64,000 bases of DNA, taken from the NCBI GenBank assembly GCA_024742485.1, contig JANSYK010000003.1:806001-870000 (forward strand), written 5' to 3'. This DNA is from Alphaproteobacteria bacterium (GTDB lineage: Bacteria > Pseudomonadota > Alphaproteobacteria > Rhizobiales > Rhizobiaceae). A program made the translations under genes and the position numbers. Under the pieces are notes generated by a model. It made no database searches, was not told where the DNA came from, and was given only the letters and a program-made list of their open reading frames with translations. This document shows, piece after piece, positions 26,161-35,516 of the stretch; within the stretch, counting starts at the first letter, position 1; every line of letters begins with the position of its first letter.

Positions 26161-26829
26161 ATGCAGGATTTCGAGACAATTTTTCAGATCGCCGCTGACC
26201 GCAAGGGCGGTCCGGATGCTTTTGAACAGACGTTGAGCGAACCGAAGACACCGAGTGAATTGGCGGCCATTCCCGACGATCGATGGCTGTCCATGATGAG
26301 CAAATGCATCTTTCAGGCCGGCTTCAACTGGAAGGTGGTGGAGCACAAATGGCCCGATATCGAAGATGTGTTCGGTGGGTTTGACATTGGCCGCATGGGC
26401 TTCATGACAGATGAGGACATTGGCGAGCATCTGAGCAATGCCAGGATCATACGGCACGGCAAGAAAATTGCCGCCATCCGCGACAATGCGCGTTTTCTCG
26501 GTGAACTGGCTCAGGAAAAGGGGACCGCTTCGCGTGTTTTCGCCGAATGGCCGGCCGAGAACTATATTGGCCTGCTGGCGATGCTGAAGAAACGGGCGAC
26601 GCGGCTTGGTGGCAACTCCGGCATGTATTTCCTTCGCTTCATGGGTGTTGACAGTTTCATCCTGTCCCGTGATGTCGTCGCAGCACTGATGCGGGAGAAT
26701 GTGGTGGACAAGTCCCCGACCTCAAAACGGGATCTCGACAAGGTTCAGGCTGCATTCAATGACTGGCGCAAGCAGTCGGGGCGACCTTTGACCCATATCA
26801 GCCGGGTCCTTGCGTGCTCTGTCGGGTGA
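26161..26829 (+). CDS. DNA-3-methyladenine glycosylase I family protein
   Basis: A 222-residue protein resembling the alphaproteobacterial branch of the Tag (3-methyladenine glycosylase I, HhH superfamily) family: FQAGFNWKVVEHKWPDIEDVF, FDIGRMGFMTDEDIGEHL and NARIIRHGKKIAAIRDNARF in the middle. The C-terminal half continues into GGNSGMYFLRFMGVDSFILSRDVVAALM, a helix-hairpin-helix-like region. It lacks the N-terminal Cys/His zinc ligands of E. coli Tag, as is usual in this branch. The expected role is excision of 3-methyladenine from DNA. It overlaps nothing and is convergent with the M20 hydrolase gene. Confidence 0.78.
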   Translation: MQDFETIFQIAADRKGGPDAFEQTLSEPKTPSELAAIPDDRWLSMMSKCIFQAGFNWKVVEHKWPDIEDVFGGFDIGRMGFMTDEDIGEHLSNARIIRHGKKIAAIRDNARFLGELAQEKGTASRVFAEWPAENYIGLLAMLKKRATRLGGNSGMYFLRFMGVDSFILSRDVVAALMRENVVDKSPTSKRDLDKVQAAFNDWRKQSGRPLTHISRVLACSVG

Positions 26830-26858
26830 TGATTCAAAGCAATAAAGCCGGGTGTGAC

Positions 26859-28022
26859 CTATCGTCCAAGAATCCGATTGAGCGCTGACAGGAACATCTG
26901 CGTCCCCGACCGGATGAGTTCGTCCGGAAAGTCATAATCCGGATTGTGAAGCGCCGGATGATCGACGCCGGCGCCGAGAAAGAACATGGCTGACTTCGCA
27001 GATTGTCCATACTCGCCGAAATCCTCTGAAAAGCGCAGTGGCTCGTCGAGCACCGTGACGTTGAGACCCAACTCTGCAGCAGCATCGCGATACAGCTCGA
27101 TCAGACCGACATCATTGGCACAGGATTCAAACACATCGTCATATTCGATGTTAATGCTCAACCCCTGGGTATTCGCCGCGTGGTGCACCAGCGTTGAGGC
27201 TTGCTCCACAAGGCCCGCCATTTTTTCGTCGGTCACCGTCCGCAACGTTGCCCAGACCTCCGCATCGCCCGGTGCGACACCGAATGCCGGCTCGCCAAGC
27301 ACCGCATGAACAATCGTGACAAGCGCAAATCCCTCATCCAAGGCACCCTTGGTGGAGAGCATTGCAAGCTGCCTGATCGTCGAGGCCATTGCCAGAGCTG
27401 GGGAACGGCCTGTCTCGGGCATGGAGGCGTGTGCCGTCTTGCCGGTGAACCGGATCCGCATGCCGCGTGACGCGCAATTGACAAGGCCGCCCTTCAGAAC
27501 AATCCGGTGGCGTTCGTGCCCCGGAAGATTGTGCAACGCCAGCACATGATCAGGGTTGAGGAGGGCGTAGCGCGGATCGGACATGACCGCCCGCGCACCG
27601 GCTCCGTTTTCCTCCGCCGGCTGAAACAGCAGAACGACCCGTCCGCGGGGCGGCGGTGTTCGGTTGAGTGCGGACGCAACACCCAGCACGATGGACATGT
27701 GCCCATCGTGGCCACATTGATGCCCATGGCCGGGATGTGTGGAGCGATAGGAAGGATTGCCGGTTTCGGCGATCGGCAATCCATCGAGTTCGCAACGGAT
27801 CATTACCGTGCCGCCTGGCTCGGTGCCCTGATAGATCGCCGCCACCCCGGTGCCGCCGAGCCCGTCGATGATCTGGTCAGGCGCAAATGCAGCAACAGTC
27901 GCCTTGATGCGCTCTGCAGTCTGGTATTCCTTGCCGGACAGTTCGGGGATGGTGTGCAAGGCGTGGCGCAGCTCAACCAGCGCGGAATAGGCCTGATCTT
28001 CCAACGGGGCAACCAACGGCAC
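26859..28022 (-). CDS. M20-family amidohydrolase (hippurate/amino-acid amidase type)
   Basis: A 387-residue cytoplasmic metallohydrolase of the M20D group. Residues near 35 (HALHTIPELSGKEYQTA) are the family start, GHQCGHDGHMSIVLG holds metal-binding Cys/His residues, FQPAEENGAGARAVM carries the catalytic and metal-ligand glutamates, and FTGKTAHASMPETGRSPALA is the dimerisation-domain motif. Members deacylate N-acyl amino acids or hippurate-type amides; the substrate is not predictable. The GTG start overlaps the stop of the upstream GGDEF/EAL gene (TAGTG), so the two are translationally coupled, an odd pairing of a signalling protein with a hydrolase. Confidence 0.88.
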   Translation of the reverse strand: MPLVAPLEDQAYSALVELRHALHTIPELSGKEYQTAERIKATVAAFAPDQIIDGLGGTGVAAIYQGTEPGGTVMIRCELDGLPIAETGNPSYRSTHPGHGHQCGHDGHMSIVLGVASALNRTPPPRGRVVLLFQPAEENGAGARAVMSDPRYALLNPDHVLALHNLPGHERHRIVLKGGLVNCASRGMRIRFTGKTAHASMPETGRSPALAMASTIRQLAMLSTKGALDEGFALVTIVHAVLGEPAFGVAPGDAEVWATLRTVTDEKMAGLVEQASTLVHHAANTQGLSINIEYDDVFESCANDVGLIELYRDAAAELGLNVTVLDEPLRFSEDFGEYGQSAKSAMFFLGAGVDHPALHNPDYDFPDELIRSGTQMFLSALNRILGR

Positions 28023-30079
28023 TATCCTGCCTGGCTGGCGGCTCTCGAAAGATGATCATTCGTCGAGAGGGTACGCTGGTTGGCGGCGAGCCATTGACGT
28101 GCGACGTCGGCCGGCATGGCGGTCGCGATCGCATTGCCTTGGAATTCGTTGCATCCGAGCTGGAACAAGGTGTCGATCTCTGCCTGCCGCTCCATTCCCT
28201 TGGCCACAACCCGCAGATCAAAGCGTTTTGCCAGATTGATCATTGACTTGACCACCACGCGGCCGCGTTCGTTTTTGTCGATATCCTGGATGAACTGGCG
28301 ATCGATCTTCACCCGATCGAAAATGTTCCGGTTTGAATGGACCAGAGACGCAAATCCGGTTCCCATATCATCAATCTCGACCTGGATGCCTTGATTGTGC
28401 AGGGCCTCGATCACCATCAAGGTTGCCTCATCCTGATCATCGATGGCGACATTTTCATTGATCTCCGCCGCGAGGAAACTGGTGGGAATGCCGTGGCTCT
28501 TTGCCAGACCGGTCAGAAGATCAACAAACCCGTGGCGTTGCAACTCATAGCTCGACACATTGAGGGACAGACGCCCGAAATCCAGACCCTCGCGAGACCA
28601 CGCGGCGGCCGCCGAAAGGGCCTGATCGAAAATGACGTGATGGAGTTTGGGCATCCGACCGGAATTGGTGGCCAGTGACAAGAACAGCTCCGGCAGCAAC
28701 ACGCCGCGATCCTTGTGGTACCAGCGGATGAGCACTTCCATGCCAACGGCCTGCCTTTTCTCCAGGCAGACCTGTGGTTGGAACACCGGGCGAAACTCGC
28801 CCGCATCCAAGGCCCGATCGATATCCGCCTCCAGCGACCGCGTATCCTCGTGATGAAGACCAAGCCTCCTGGTGAATGAGGAATAGGTTCCTTTGCCCTG
28901 GTTCTTGGCGTCATAGAGCGCCAGATCTGAAGCGATCAAGAGGTCTTCCGCAGTCTCGGCATCCCGGGGGCAACGGGCGATGCCGATGCTGGTTTTGATC
29001 TGCAACGTAACGCCGAATATGTCGACAGGCTCGTCAAGCGCCGCGAGAACTTCCGCAGCGATGGCTTCCAACTCCCGTTGCTCCGATTTTGACGTTTTCA
29101 CGATGATAAATTCATCGCCACCCATCCGGCACACGACCTGATCATCATGACAGAACTGCTGCAATCTCATTCCAACGGTCTCTAGCAATTTGTCACCGTA
29201 AAGGTGGCCATATCCGTCATTGATTTTCTTGAAATTGTCGAGGTCAAGCTGGAATATCGCGATGTCGGCTGTATCGCCCGCGGCGACGGCTTCAGTGGCT
29301 TTGCCAAGCAGATTGATGGCGAACTCACGATTGGCGAGGCCGGTCAATCCATCATGGTGCGCGGCATACTGCATTTCATCGCGAGCAGCGATCAATTCGC
29401 GGGTTCGATTCCCGACCTGGTTCGCCAGGGGTCGGAAGAGGAACAGCCAGATCACGGCCAACAGGGCCAGCGACAACATGATGATCAGGACGTGCATGTT
29501 GTTGATTGCAGCAATGGAGGATTTTGCCTGCTGGCGGTAAATGTCGATCACCTGATCCATCGCCGGCAGAACCTGCGTGGCGGCGATTTCTTCCATGGGC
29601 CCAAGATAGATTTCAGCAATATCCGGAGATTCCGACGCCAGCCTGCTCAACTGCTTGGCGTTTGTGATCAACGATCTGATCTGGAAATCGAGCTGGCCCT
29701 GGGAAGAAAAGTAGATGTCGTGCAAACGTTGTGCCGCTGGATCGGACCGGTTTTCGGAATTGACCTGGCGCGCAAACACGGTGTGCATGCCTTCCATCGA
29801 CGCGATGGAGTCATCAAGCATCTGCAGGCCTTCGCGAAGGCGCTGTTCGCCGACTTCATGGAGCGCGCGCTCACTCAAAAGAACAATTCGTTGCGATAAC
29901 ATGCGCTGTTGACTGATCTTTTGGAGAATTTCGGAATCTTCCTGACTGCGGTCGACACTCACATTCATCAGAAAATAGGATGCGCCGAGCAGGATCAGCA
30001 TTGCAAACAGGGCGGTGAGATAGGCAATCCGAATTCTGAACTCGGATTCCGGACTCAATTTGTTGAAGAAACCCATCAT
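28022..30079 (-). CDS. Membrane GGDEF/EAL protein with PilJ-type N-terminal sensor; EAL domain likely impaired
   Basis: A 685-residue c-di-GMP protein. Two membrane helices (about 15-35 and 200-220) flank a helical periplasmic domain of the PilJ/type IV pili chemotaxis N-terminal type (QQRMLSQRIVLLSERAL). The GGDEF domain has an intact active-site RMGGDEF but no RxxD inhibitory site at the usual position. In the EAL domain the first motif is EVLIRW, with NVSS, EINENV, DDMGTGF, KIDRQF and GCNEFQG all present. However, the normally invariant first glutamate of the AEGVE motif is lysine (Lys627 in VAKGME). By comparison with RocR, where this residue is essential, phosphodiesterase activity is probably lost or weak. 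It could therefore act as a cyclase. It lies near the c-di-GMP-gated Alg44-like gene, on the opposite strand. Confidence 0.85.
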   Translation of the reverse strand: MMGFFNKLSPESEFRIRIAYLTALFAMLILLGASYFLMNVSVDRSQEDSEILQKISQQRMLSQRIVLLSERALHEVGEQRLREGLQMLDDSIASMEGMHTVFARQVNSENRSDPAAQRLHDIYFSSQGQLDFQIRSLITNAKQLSRLASESPDIAEIYLGPMEEIAATQVLPAMDQVIDIYRQQAKSSIAAINNMHVLIIMLSLALLAVIWLFLFRPLANQVGNRTRELIAARDEMQYAAHHDGLTGLANREFAINLLGKATEAVAAGDTADIAIFQLDLDNFKKINDGYGHLYGDKLLETVGMRLQQFCHDDQVVCRMGGDEFIIVKTSKSEQRELEAIAAEVLAALDEPVDIFGVTLQIKTSIGIARCPRDAETAEDLLIASDLALYDAKNQGKGTYSSFTRRLGLHHEDTRSLEADIDRALDAGEFRPVFQPQVCLEKRQAVGMEVLIRWYHKDRGVLLPELFLSLATNSGRMPKLHHVIFDQALSAAAAWSREGLDFGRLSLNVSSYELQRHGFVDLLTGLAKSHGIPTSFLAAEINENVAIDDQDEATLMVIEALHNQGIQVEIDDMGTGFASLVHSNRNIFDRVKIDRQFIQDIDKNERGRVVVKSMINLAKRFDLRVVAKGMERQAEIDTLFQLGCNEFQGNAIATAMPADVARQWLAANQRTLSTNDHLSRAASQAG

Positions 30080-30327
30080 CGGGACAGCTCACTGTTGCGC
30101 ACAAGGGCACAACGCGATGCGCTGGTCAGCTGGCGGATCGTCGTCCGCAAACGCTCAGTCGGGTTGTCACCGCAAATGGTCGACCGATCCATTGTTTCTC
30201 ACCTCCGGGCCCACCCATCAGATGGCCGCCCGGAGATTGTAGAATGAGATCGTTAATCAACTGAAAATAGAGATCGAAGGAAGGCAACACCCGACGGAAC
30301 GGTCGGCACCCCGGTTCACGAGTGCCG

Positions 30328-31515
30328 TCAGAGCTTTACCCAGCCCGCATTCTTTTTTGACGATTTGACACAGGCATCGATGAACCGAAGCCCGAGGAGG
30401 CCATCCTCGACACTTGGGAAAACGACGCCTCTCGGAATTTTGCCATTTTTCTTTCGCTTGGCGCGAATGGCCGCTGCCGCCTCGGTATAGATATTGGCAA
30501 ATCCTTCAAGGTAGCCTTCCGGATGACCGGGTGGAATCCGAGTGACACGTTGGGCCGCATCGGTTGCGCCCGCGCCACCGCGCGTCAGCAACTGCTTTGG
30601 CTGGCCGAATGGCGTGAACCACAATTGGTTGGGATGCTCCTGTTCCCATTCCAGCCCGCCTTTCTTGCCATAGACGCGCAATCTGAGCCCGTTCTCATTG
30701 CCGGGTGCCACCTGACTTGACCACAGCATCCCCTTGGCTGGCTTGTTCTTGCCCACCGGTTTGAAACGCAGCATCACATGGGCATTGTCATCGAGCCGTC
30801 GGCCATCGACGAATGAGTCAAGGTCTGCCGCCAGGCTGTCGGTTTCCAGACCGCTGACAAAACTGGCCAGGTTCCAGGCATGTGTTCCGATATCGCCAAT
30901 GCAGCCGCCGGCACCCGATTGGGCTGGATCGGTGCGCCACACGGCCTGTTTGTTACCGCTTTTTTCTTCCGGTTCCGTTAGCCAGTCCTGCGGATATTCG
31001 GCGTGAACGAGCCGCAATGCGCCGAGTTTCCCTTTTGCAATCATTTCCCGCGCCTGCCGGATCATCGGATAGCCGGTATAATTGTGAGTCAGGACAAAGA
31101 GCCGATCGCTCTTTTGGGCGAGCGTAGCCAGTTTCTTTGCGTCCGCCAGCGTGGATGTGAGCGGCTTGTCACAGATGACGTGAATGCCGGCACCCAGAAA
31201 GGCTTTGGCGACCGGAAAGTGCATGTGGTTCGGCGTGACGATGGCCACAGCCTCGATACCATCGTCACGCGCCGCTTCTGCCTTGGCCATTTCCTGAAAG
31301 GAAGCATAGCTCCGGTCCGCCGACAGCCCCAATTCGGCACCCGACGCCCGTGCTCTATCCGGGTCGGATGACAGGGCGCCTGCCACAAGATCATACTCAC
31401 CGTCGATCCGCGCCGCGATGCGGTGAACGGCGCCGATGAACGCTCCTTGACCTCCACCGACCATTCCAAGCCTGACCGGACCCGCGTTGTTCGACGGTTT
31501 TGCTGCGGTGACCAT
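30328..31515 (-). CDS. Gfo/Idh/MocA-family oxidoreductase (sugar dehydrogenase)
   Basis: A 395-residue NAD(P)-dependent dehydrogenase starting at ATG 31515 behind a strong GAGGAGG. VRLGMVGGGQGAFIGAVHR is the dinucleotide loop, VICDKPLTSTLADA the family's (E/D)KP lysine motif, and GGCIGDIGTHAWNLA the catalytic/substrate-binding histidine region. It closes an operon with a second Gfo/Idh enzyme, a sugar isomerase and a GtsABC-like ABC importer. Such paired dehydrogenases often oxidise and reduce a 3-keto sugar intermediate; the substrate here is unknown. It is the last gene of the operon, 82 bases after the previous one. Confidence 0.82.
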   Translation of the reverse strand: MVTAAKPSNNAGPVRLGMVGGGQGAFIGAVHRIAARIDGEYDLVAGALSSDPDRARASGAELGLSADRSYASFQEMAKAEAARDDGIEAVAIVTPNHMHFPVAKAFLGAGIHVICDKPLTSTLADAKKLATLAQKSDRLFVLTHNYTGYPMIRQAREMIAKGKLGALRLVHAEYPQDWLTEPEEKSGNKQAVWRTDPAQSGAGGCIGDIGTHAWNLASFVSGLETDSLAADLDSFVDGRRLDDNAHVMLRFKPVGKNKPAKGMLWSSQVAPGNENGLRLRVYGKKGGLEWEQEHPNQLWFTPFGQPKQLLTRGGAGATDAAQRVTRIPPGHPEGYLEGFANIYTEAAAAIRAKRKKNGKIPRGVVFPSVEDGLLGLRFIDACVKSSKKNAGWVKL

Positions 31516-31597
31516 GTGTTCCTCCTCAATCCCCACGATACGATGCGCCGTCAGTGTATCGATTTGCAGCGCGTCAGTGCAATCCAAATCAGATGAG

Positions 31598-32728
31598 TCA
31601 GGCGAGAAGAACCCGTGCTTGGCTCTCATCAAGCGCTGCGGGGCGTTCGCAGCCGGTTTGCATTGCCACGAATTTCCCGGAGTCGCCCGATTCCAATATG
31701 GCCGTCATGACTTCGACCACGTGTAGCGCGAGGTCAAGCGAGCAGCGGTGAGGGCGCCCTTCCGATATGCCATGCGCCATATCGGACAGCCCGGCCGCCC
31801 GGTAATTCGCCATCTCCTGGTCATCGTGTCGCTCGTTCGGGACACCAAATGGATGATCCCATACGGGTTTTTCGACCGCGCCATCACGTCCGAGCATCAG
31901 ATCGACATCTCCGCTGAAAAAATTGGGGTCCGGCAGGAAAAGCGACCCGTCCTCCCCGTAGAGTTCCATCGGCGCATGACCGTGCTGCCACACATCCCAG
32001 CTGGCGCCCATGGTGATCATTGCGCCACTGTGAAATTCCAGCAGCGCATGGATGGTGGTCGGCGTTTCGACCCGGATCTTTTCACCACTGCGTGGTTGTG
32101 AGGTGATCGTGCGTTCTGCGGAGGGTATTGAAGACATGGCCGCTACGCGTTTGACCGGTCCAATCAGCTGTACCAGATTGGTGATGTAATAGGGCCCGAC
32201 ATCAAGCACCGGTCCGCCGCCTTTCAGGAAGAAGAAATCAGGATTCGGGTGCCAGTCCTCCATCCCGTGACTCATGACATGACAGGTTCCACCGGTCACA
32301 TTTCCGATGGCGCCAGAATCAATGAGCTTTCTTGCCAGTTGGTGCGAACCGCCCAAAAACGTATCCGGTGCCGATCCGACTCGAAGTCCCCTGGATTTTG
32401 CCAACTCAGCGAGTTTGCGCCCTTCGTCAACCGAAAGGACAAATGGCTTTTCCGAATAAACGTGTTTGCCGGCCTCAAGAATCTTTTTCGAAACTTCGTA
32501 ATGGGCGACCGGCACCGTCAGATTGACAATGATATCAATGTCATCAGCCGCGATGAGTCCTTCGACCGTTTCCGCGCGGATACCAAATTCCGCTGCCCGG
32601 GCTTTTGCAGCCTCTTCGTTGAGATCAGCACAGGCACGGATCTCCATCCCGCTGAACAGTGGAGCAAGCCGCATATAGGCCGCGGAAATGTTACCGCACC
32701 CCATGATGCCAATACCGAGGTTCGCCAT
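31598..32728 (-). CDS. Gfo/Idh/MocA-family oxidoreductase (second copy)
   Basis: A 376-residue dehydrogenase with LGIGIMGCGNISAAYMRL (Rossmann loop), VYSEKPFVLSVDEG (EKP motif) and GGGPVLDVGPYYITNLVQLIG (catalytic Asp/Tyr region). It differs clearly from the downstream paralogue, so the two probably catalyse different steps, for example glucoside 3-oxidation and 3-keto reduction as in ycj-type clusters (inference). Start ATG 32728 leaves a one-base gap after the isomerase stop, which indicates coupling. Confidence 0.82.
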   Translation of the reverse strand: MANLGIGIMGCGNISAAYMRLAPLFSGMEIRACADLNEEAAKARAAEFGIRAETVEGLIAADDIDIIVNLTVPVAHYEVSKKILEAGKHVYSEKPFVLSVDEGRKLAELAKSRGLRVGSAPDTFLGGSHQLARKLIDSGAIGNVTGGTCHVMSHGMEDWHPNPDFFFLKGGGPVLDVGPYYITNLVQLIGPVKRVAAMSSIPSAERTITSQPRSGEKIRVETPTTIHALLEFHSGAMITMGASWDVWQHGHAPMELYGEDGSLFLPDPNFFSGDVDLMLGRDGAVEKPVWDHPFGVPNERHDDQEMANYRAAGLSDMAHGISEGRPHRCSLDLALHVVEVMTAILESGDSGKFVAMQTGCERPAALDESQARVLLA

Positions 32729-32729
32729 G

Positions 32730-33485
32730 TCAGGCCTCCTGAAGATTCGTGAGCGCCATGATGGAGCGGGATGCAAATCGGTCGAAATCACTGGGATTGT
32801 CGTGTTCCATCACGAAGTATGACGTGCGGGATTTGGACTTGAGCGCGGCGATGAGCGCTGGCCAATCAACGGTTCCGTGCCCCACATCGGCCCATCCGTC
32901 TTCGTCGACGCACGCACCCTCGGGCGCGATGTCTTTCACATGGACTGCCGTGATTCTGTTCCCGTGACGCTCAATCCAATCCATCGGATTGCCCCCGCCG
33001 CGAATGATCCAGGCAATGTCGGCTTCCCAGTCAATGTCGGGTGCGGCATCAAGAATGGTCTGCTGCGGAATCGTTCCATCAGCCATGGGGACAAACTCGA
33101 AATCGTGATTGTGCCATCCAAAGCGACGACCGGTGGCCTTGACGCGTTCATTGACGGCCGACAGCCGATCTGCAAAGCGCACCCATCCGGCGTGGTCAAC
33201 CGGACGGTCATCCGCGTCGAGATAGGGGCAGAAAATGGATTGTATGCCCAGGGTGTCGGCAATGCGCTCTACACCATCCAGGTCATTTTCCAGTTGATCG
33301 ACCGAAATATGCGCCGTGGGCATGCTCAAGCCGTTTTTGTCCATCAGGGCACGAAAGGACCGGGCGTCCTCAAAGACACCGCCGAACCCCTCAACCTGGG
33401 TGTAGCCCAATTCGGCAATCCGCTTGAGAACACCATCCCATGGCAAAAAATTGCGCGCGCTATAGAGCTGAAAAGAAAATTCCAT
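32730..33485 (-). CDS. Sugar phosphate isomerase/epimerase (xylose isomerase-like TIM barrel)
   Basis: A 251-residue TIM-barrel protein: FSFQLYSARNFLPWDGVLKRI, GYTQVEGFGG, GRRFGWHNHDFEF and WEADIAWIIRGGG with the metal-binding Glu/Asp/His set of AP endonuclease 2-type isomerases, and GHGTVDWPALIAALK near the end. Such enzymes act on sugars, keto-sugars or inositol derivatives. With two Gfo/Idh dehydrogenases next to it, it may handle a 3-keto sugar, as YcjR does (inference). Start ATG 33485 is five codons inside the longest frame and matches family N-termini. Confidence 0.78.
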   Translation of the reverse strand: MEFSFQLYSARNFLPWDGVLKRIAELGYTQVEGFGGVFEDARSFRALMDKNGLSMPTAHISVDQLENDLDGVERIADTLGIQSIFCPYLDADDRPVDHAGWVRFADRLSAVNERVKATGRRFGWHNHDFEFVPMADGTIPQQTILDAAPDIDWEADIAWIIRGGGNPMDWIERHGNRITAVHVKDIAPEGACVDEDGWADVGHGTVDWPALIAALKSKSRTSYFVMEHDNPSDFDRFASRSIMALTNLQEA

Positions 33486-33532
33486 GTCAGTTCCGTTCAA
33501 AAGTATTGGTGCTGTTGGTCAGCTGTTGAAAA

Positions 33533-34621
33533 TCAGAGCCGGATTTCGGTTTCGGCGTCGAACAGTGATGCGGTAACCGGATCAAAACCGATCGGCATTT
33601 TTTCGCCGGGGGAAACGGTGCTTTGTCCGTCCATGCGAAAACGAAACTCATGCCCGGCCATTTGCGACCAGACAAGTGTATCGGATCCCATGGGTTCGAC
33701 CACCTCGACTTCGATCTCGGTATTGAAGGGCTGCTCCGCCGCATCGCGTCCGGCGACCACATGTTCGGGGCGAATGCCAAAATGGATTGGCCGGTTCGCA
33801 CCGTTCGTGGATTTGTCGAATTGATAGCGAGATGTGTCGATTTGCTGGCCGTTGCAATCGAAAACGGGTTTGTCTCCGACGGTCAGCGTCCCTTCGAGAA
33901 AATTCATACCGGGAGAGCCAATGAATCCGGCGACATATTTGGTGGCCGGATGATTATAGATGGTGTGGGGTGAATCGAGCTGCAGAACCTTGCCGCCGCG
34001 CATGATGGCGATGCGGTCGGCCAGGGTCAACGCTTCGATCTGGTCGTGTGTGACATAGATCATCGTGTTGTTGAGTTTATGGTGCAGACGCTTGATCTCG
34101 ACCCTCAACTCCGCCCGCAATTTGGCATCCAGGTTCGACAGCGGCTCGTCGAACAAGAACACATCAACATCCCGCACCAGGGCACGACCGATCGCCACCC
34201 GTTGACGCTGTCCGCCCGAAAGGGCTGACGGCTTGCGTTTCAAGAGTGGTTCGATTTGCAGGATTTCGGACGCACGGGCAACACGTTCGGCGATTTCGGC
34301 TTTTGGAACGCCGGCATTCTTGAGACCGAATGTCAGATTGCCTTCGACACTCATCTGGGGATAGAGGGCATAAGACTGGAAAACCATGCCGATGCCACGG
34401 TCCTTTGGCTCCTTCCAGGTCACATTCTTTCCCTTGATGAAAATCTGCCCGTCCGTGATGTCCAGCAGACCGGCAATGCAGTTCAGCAATGTGGATTTGC
34501 CGCAACCGGACGCTCCCAGCAGCACCAGGAATTCACCGTCTTGGATATCAAGATCGAGATGTTCAAGAACCTTGACGTCACCAAAGCTCAGGGCAAGATC
34601 CTTGATTTCTATGCTTTTCAT
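33533..34621 (-). CDS. Sugar ABC transporter ATP-binding protein (MalK/UgpC type)
   Basis: A 362-residue ATPase: [18 protein letters not shown] (Walker A), [16 protein letters not shown] (signature), [13 protein letters not shown] (Walker B) and YVTHDQIEALTLADRI (switch His). The ~120-residue C-terminal TOBE/regulatory part with FGIRPEHVV identifies the MalK/UgpC subfamily energising carbohydrate importers. It starts four bases after the second permease gene in a GtsABC/MalFGK-like order. Confidence 0.92.
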   Translation of the reverse strand: MKSIEIKDLALSFGDVKVLEHLDLDIQDGEFLVLLGASGCGKSTLLNCIAGLLDITDGQIFIKGKNVTWKEPKDRGIGMVFQSYALYPQMSVEGNLTFGLKNAGVPKAEIAERVARASEILQIEPLLKRKPSALSGGQRQRVAIGRALVRDVDVFLFDEPLSNLDAKLRAELRVEIKRLHHKLNNTMIYVTHDQIEALTLADRIAIMRGGKVLQLDSPHTIYNHPATKYVAGFIGSPGMNFLEGTLTVGDKPVFDCNGQQIDTSRYQFDKSTNGANRPIHFGIRPEHVVAGRDAAEQPFNTEIEVEVVEPMGSDTLVWSQMAGHEFRFRMDGQSTVSPGEKMPIGFDPVTASLFDAETEIRL

Positions 34622-34625
34622 GGAA

Positions 34626-35510
34626 TTAACCTTTCACAGCACCGGCGGCGATGCCGCGGACGAACAATTTGCCGGAGATGAAATAGATCAGCAGCGGGAC
34701 GGCTCCGGTCAGGATCGTCGCGGCCATATTGACGTTGTATTCCTTCACACCCTGCGTCGAGTTCACAATATTGTTGAGTTGGACGGTCATCGGGAAATTC
34801 TTCGTTCCCGCAAAGATGACCCCGAACAGGAAGTCGTTCCAGATACCGGTGACCTGAAGGATGATCGCCACAACGAAGATCGGGGGCGACATCGGAACCA
34901 GGATCTTGAGGAAGATGCCCCAGAAACCGGCGCCGTCGACGCGCGCGGCCTTGAACAACTCCATCGGCAGGGATGCGAAGTAGTTTCGAAACAGCAACGT
35001 CAATATCGGCATGCCAAAGATCGTGTGGATGAAGATGATACCGGTCAATGACCCGAAGATCCCCAATTCACGGGTAATGATCACCAGGGGATAGAGCATG
35101 ACCTGATATGGGATGAAAGACCCGAAGATCAGGATCGTGAAGAAAACTTCCGAGCCGCGAAACCGCCAGAAGGAAAGGGCGTAGCCGTTTACCGACGCAA
35201 TGACGATGGAGATGATCACACTCGGAATCAGGATCTGCATCGAGTTCCAGAAGCCAACTTTCAGGCCTTCGCAGTAAAGACCTGTACAGGCTGTATCCCA
35301 AGCTTTGACCCAGGGTTCGAATGTCACTTCAACCGGCGGTGAAAAAATGTTTCCCAGCCGAATCTCCGGCATACCCTTCATCGAGGTCATGACCATGATG
35401 TACAGCGGCAGAAGATAGTAGATGGCGGCGACGATCAACACCGAGTAGAGAATGATCCGACCGGGATCGAGCATGCGGCGCGGGCGAGGGCCAAAAGGTT
35501 CGTTTGTCAT
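34626..35510 (-). CDS. Sugar ABC transporter permease (MalG type)
   Basis: A 294-residue inner-membrane protein with six predicted helices; the first is near 18-40 (RIILYSVLIVAAIYYLLPLYIMV). The cytoplasmic EAA loop AARVDGAGFWGIFLKILVPMSPP contacts the ATPase. The typical MalG C-terminus ends in FVRGIAAGAVKG. It pairs with the upstream MalF-type permease six bases away. Confidence 0.9.
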   Translation of the reverse strand: MTNEPFGPRPRRMLDPGRIILYSVLIVAAIYYLLPLYIMVMTSMKGMPEIRLGNIFSPPVEVTFEPWVKAWDTACTGLYCEGLKVGFWNSMQILIPSVIISIVIASVNGYALSFWRFRGSEVFFTILIFGSFIPYQVMLYPLVIITRELGIFGSLTGIIFIHTIFGMPILTLLFRNYFASLPMELFKAARVDGAGFWGIFLKILVPMSPPIFVVAIILQVTGIWNDFLFGVIFAGTKNFPMTVQLNNIVNSTQGVKEYNVNMAATILTGAVPLLIYFISGKLFVRGIAAGAVKG

Positions 35511-35516
35511 GATTTT

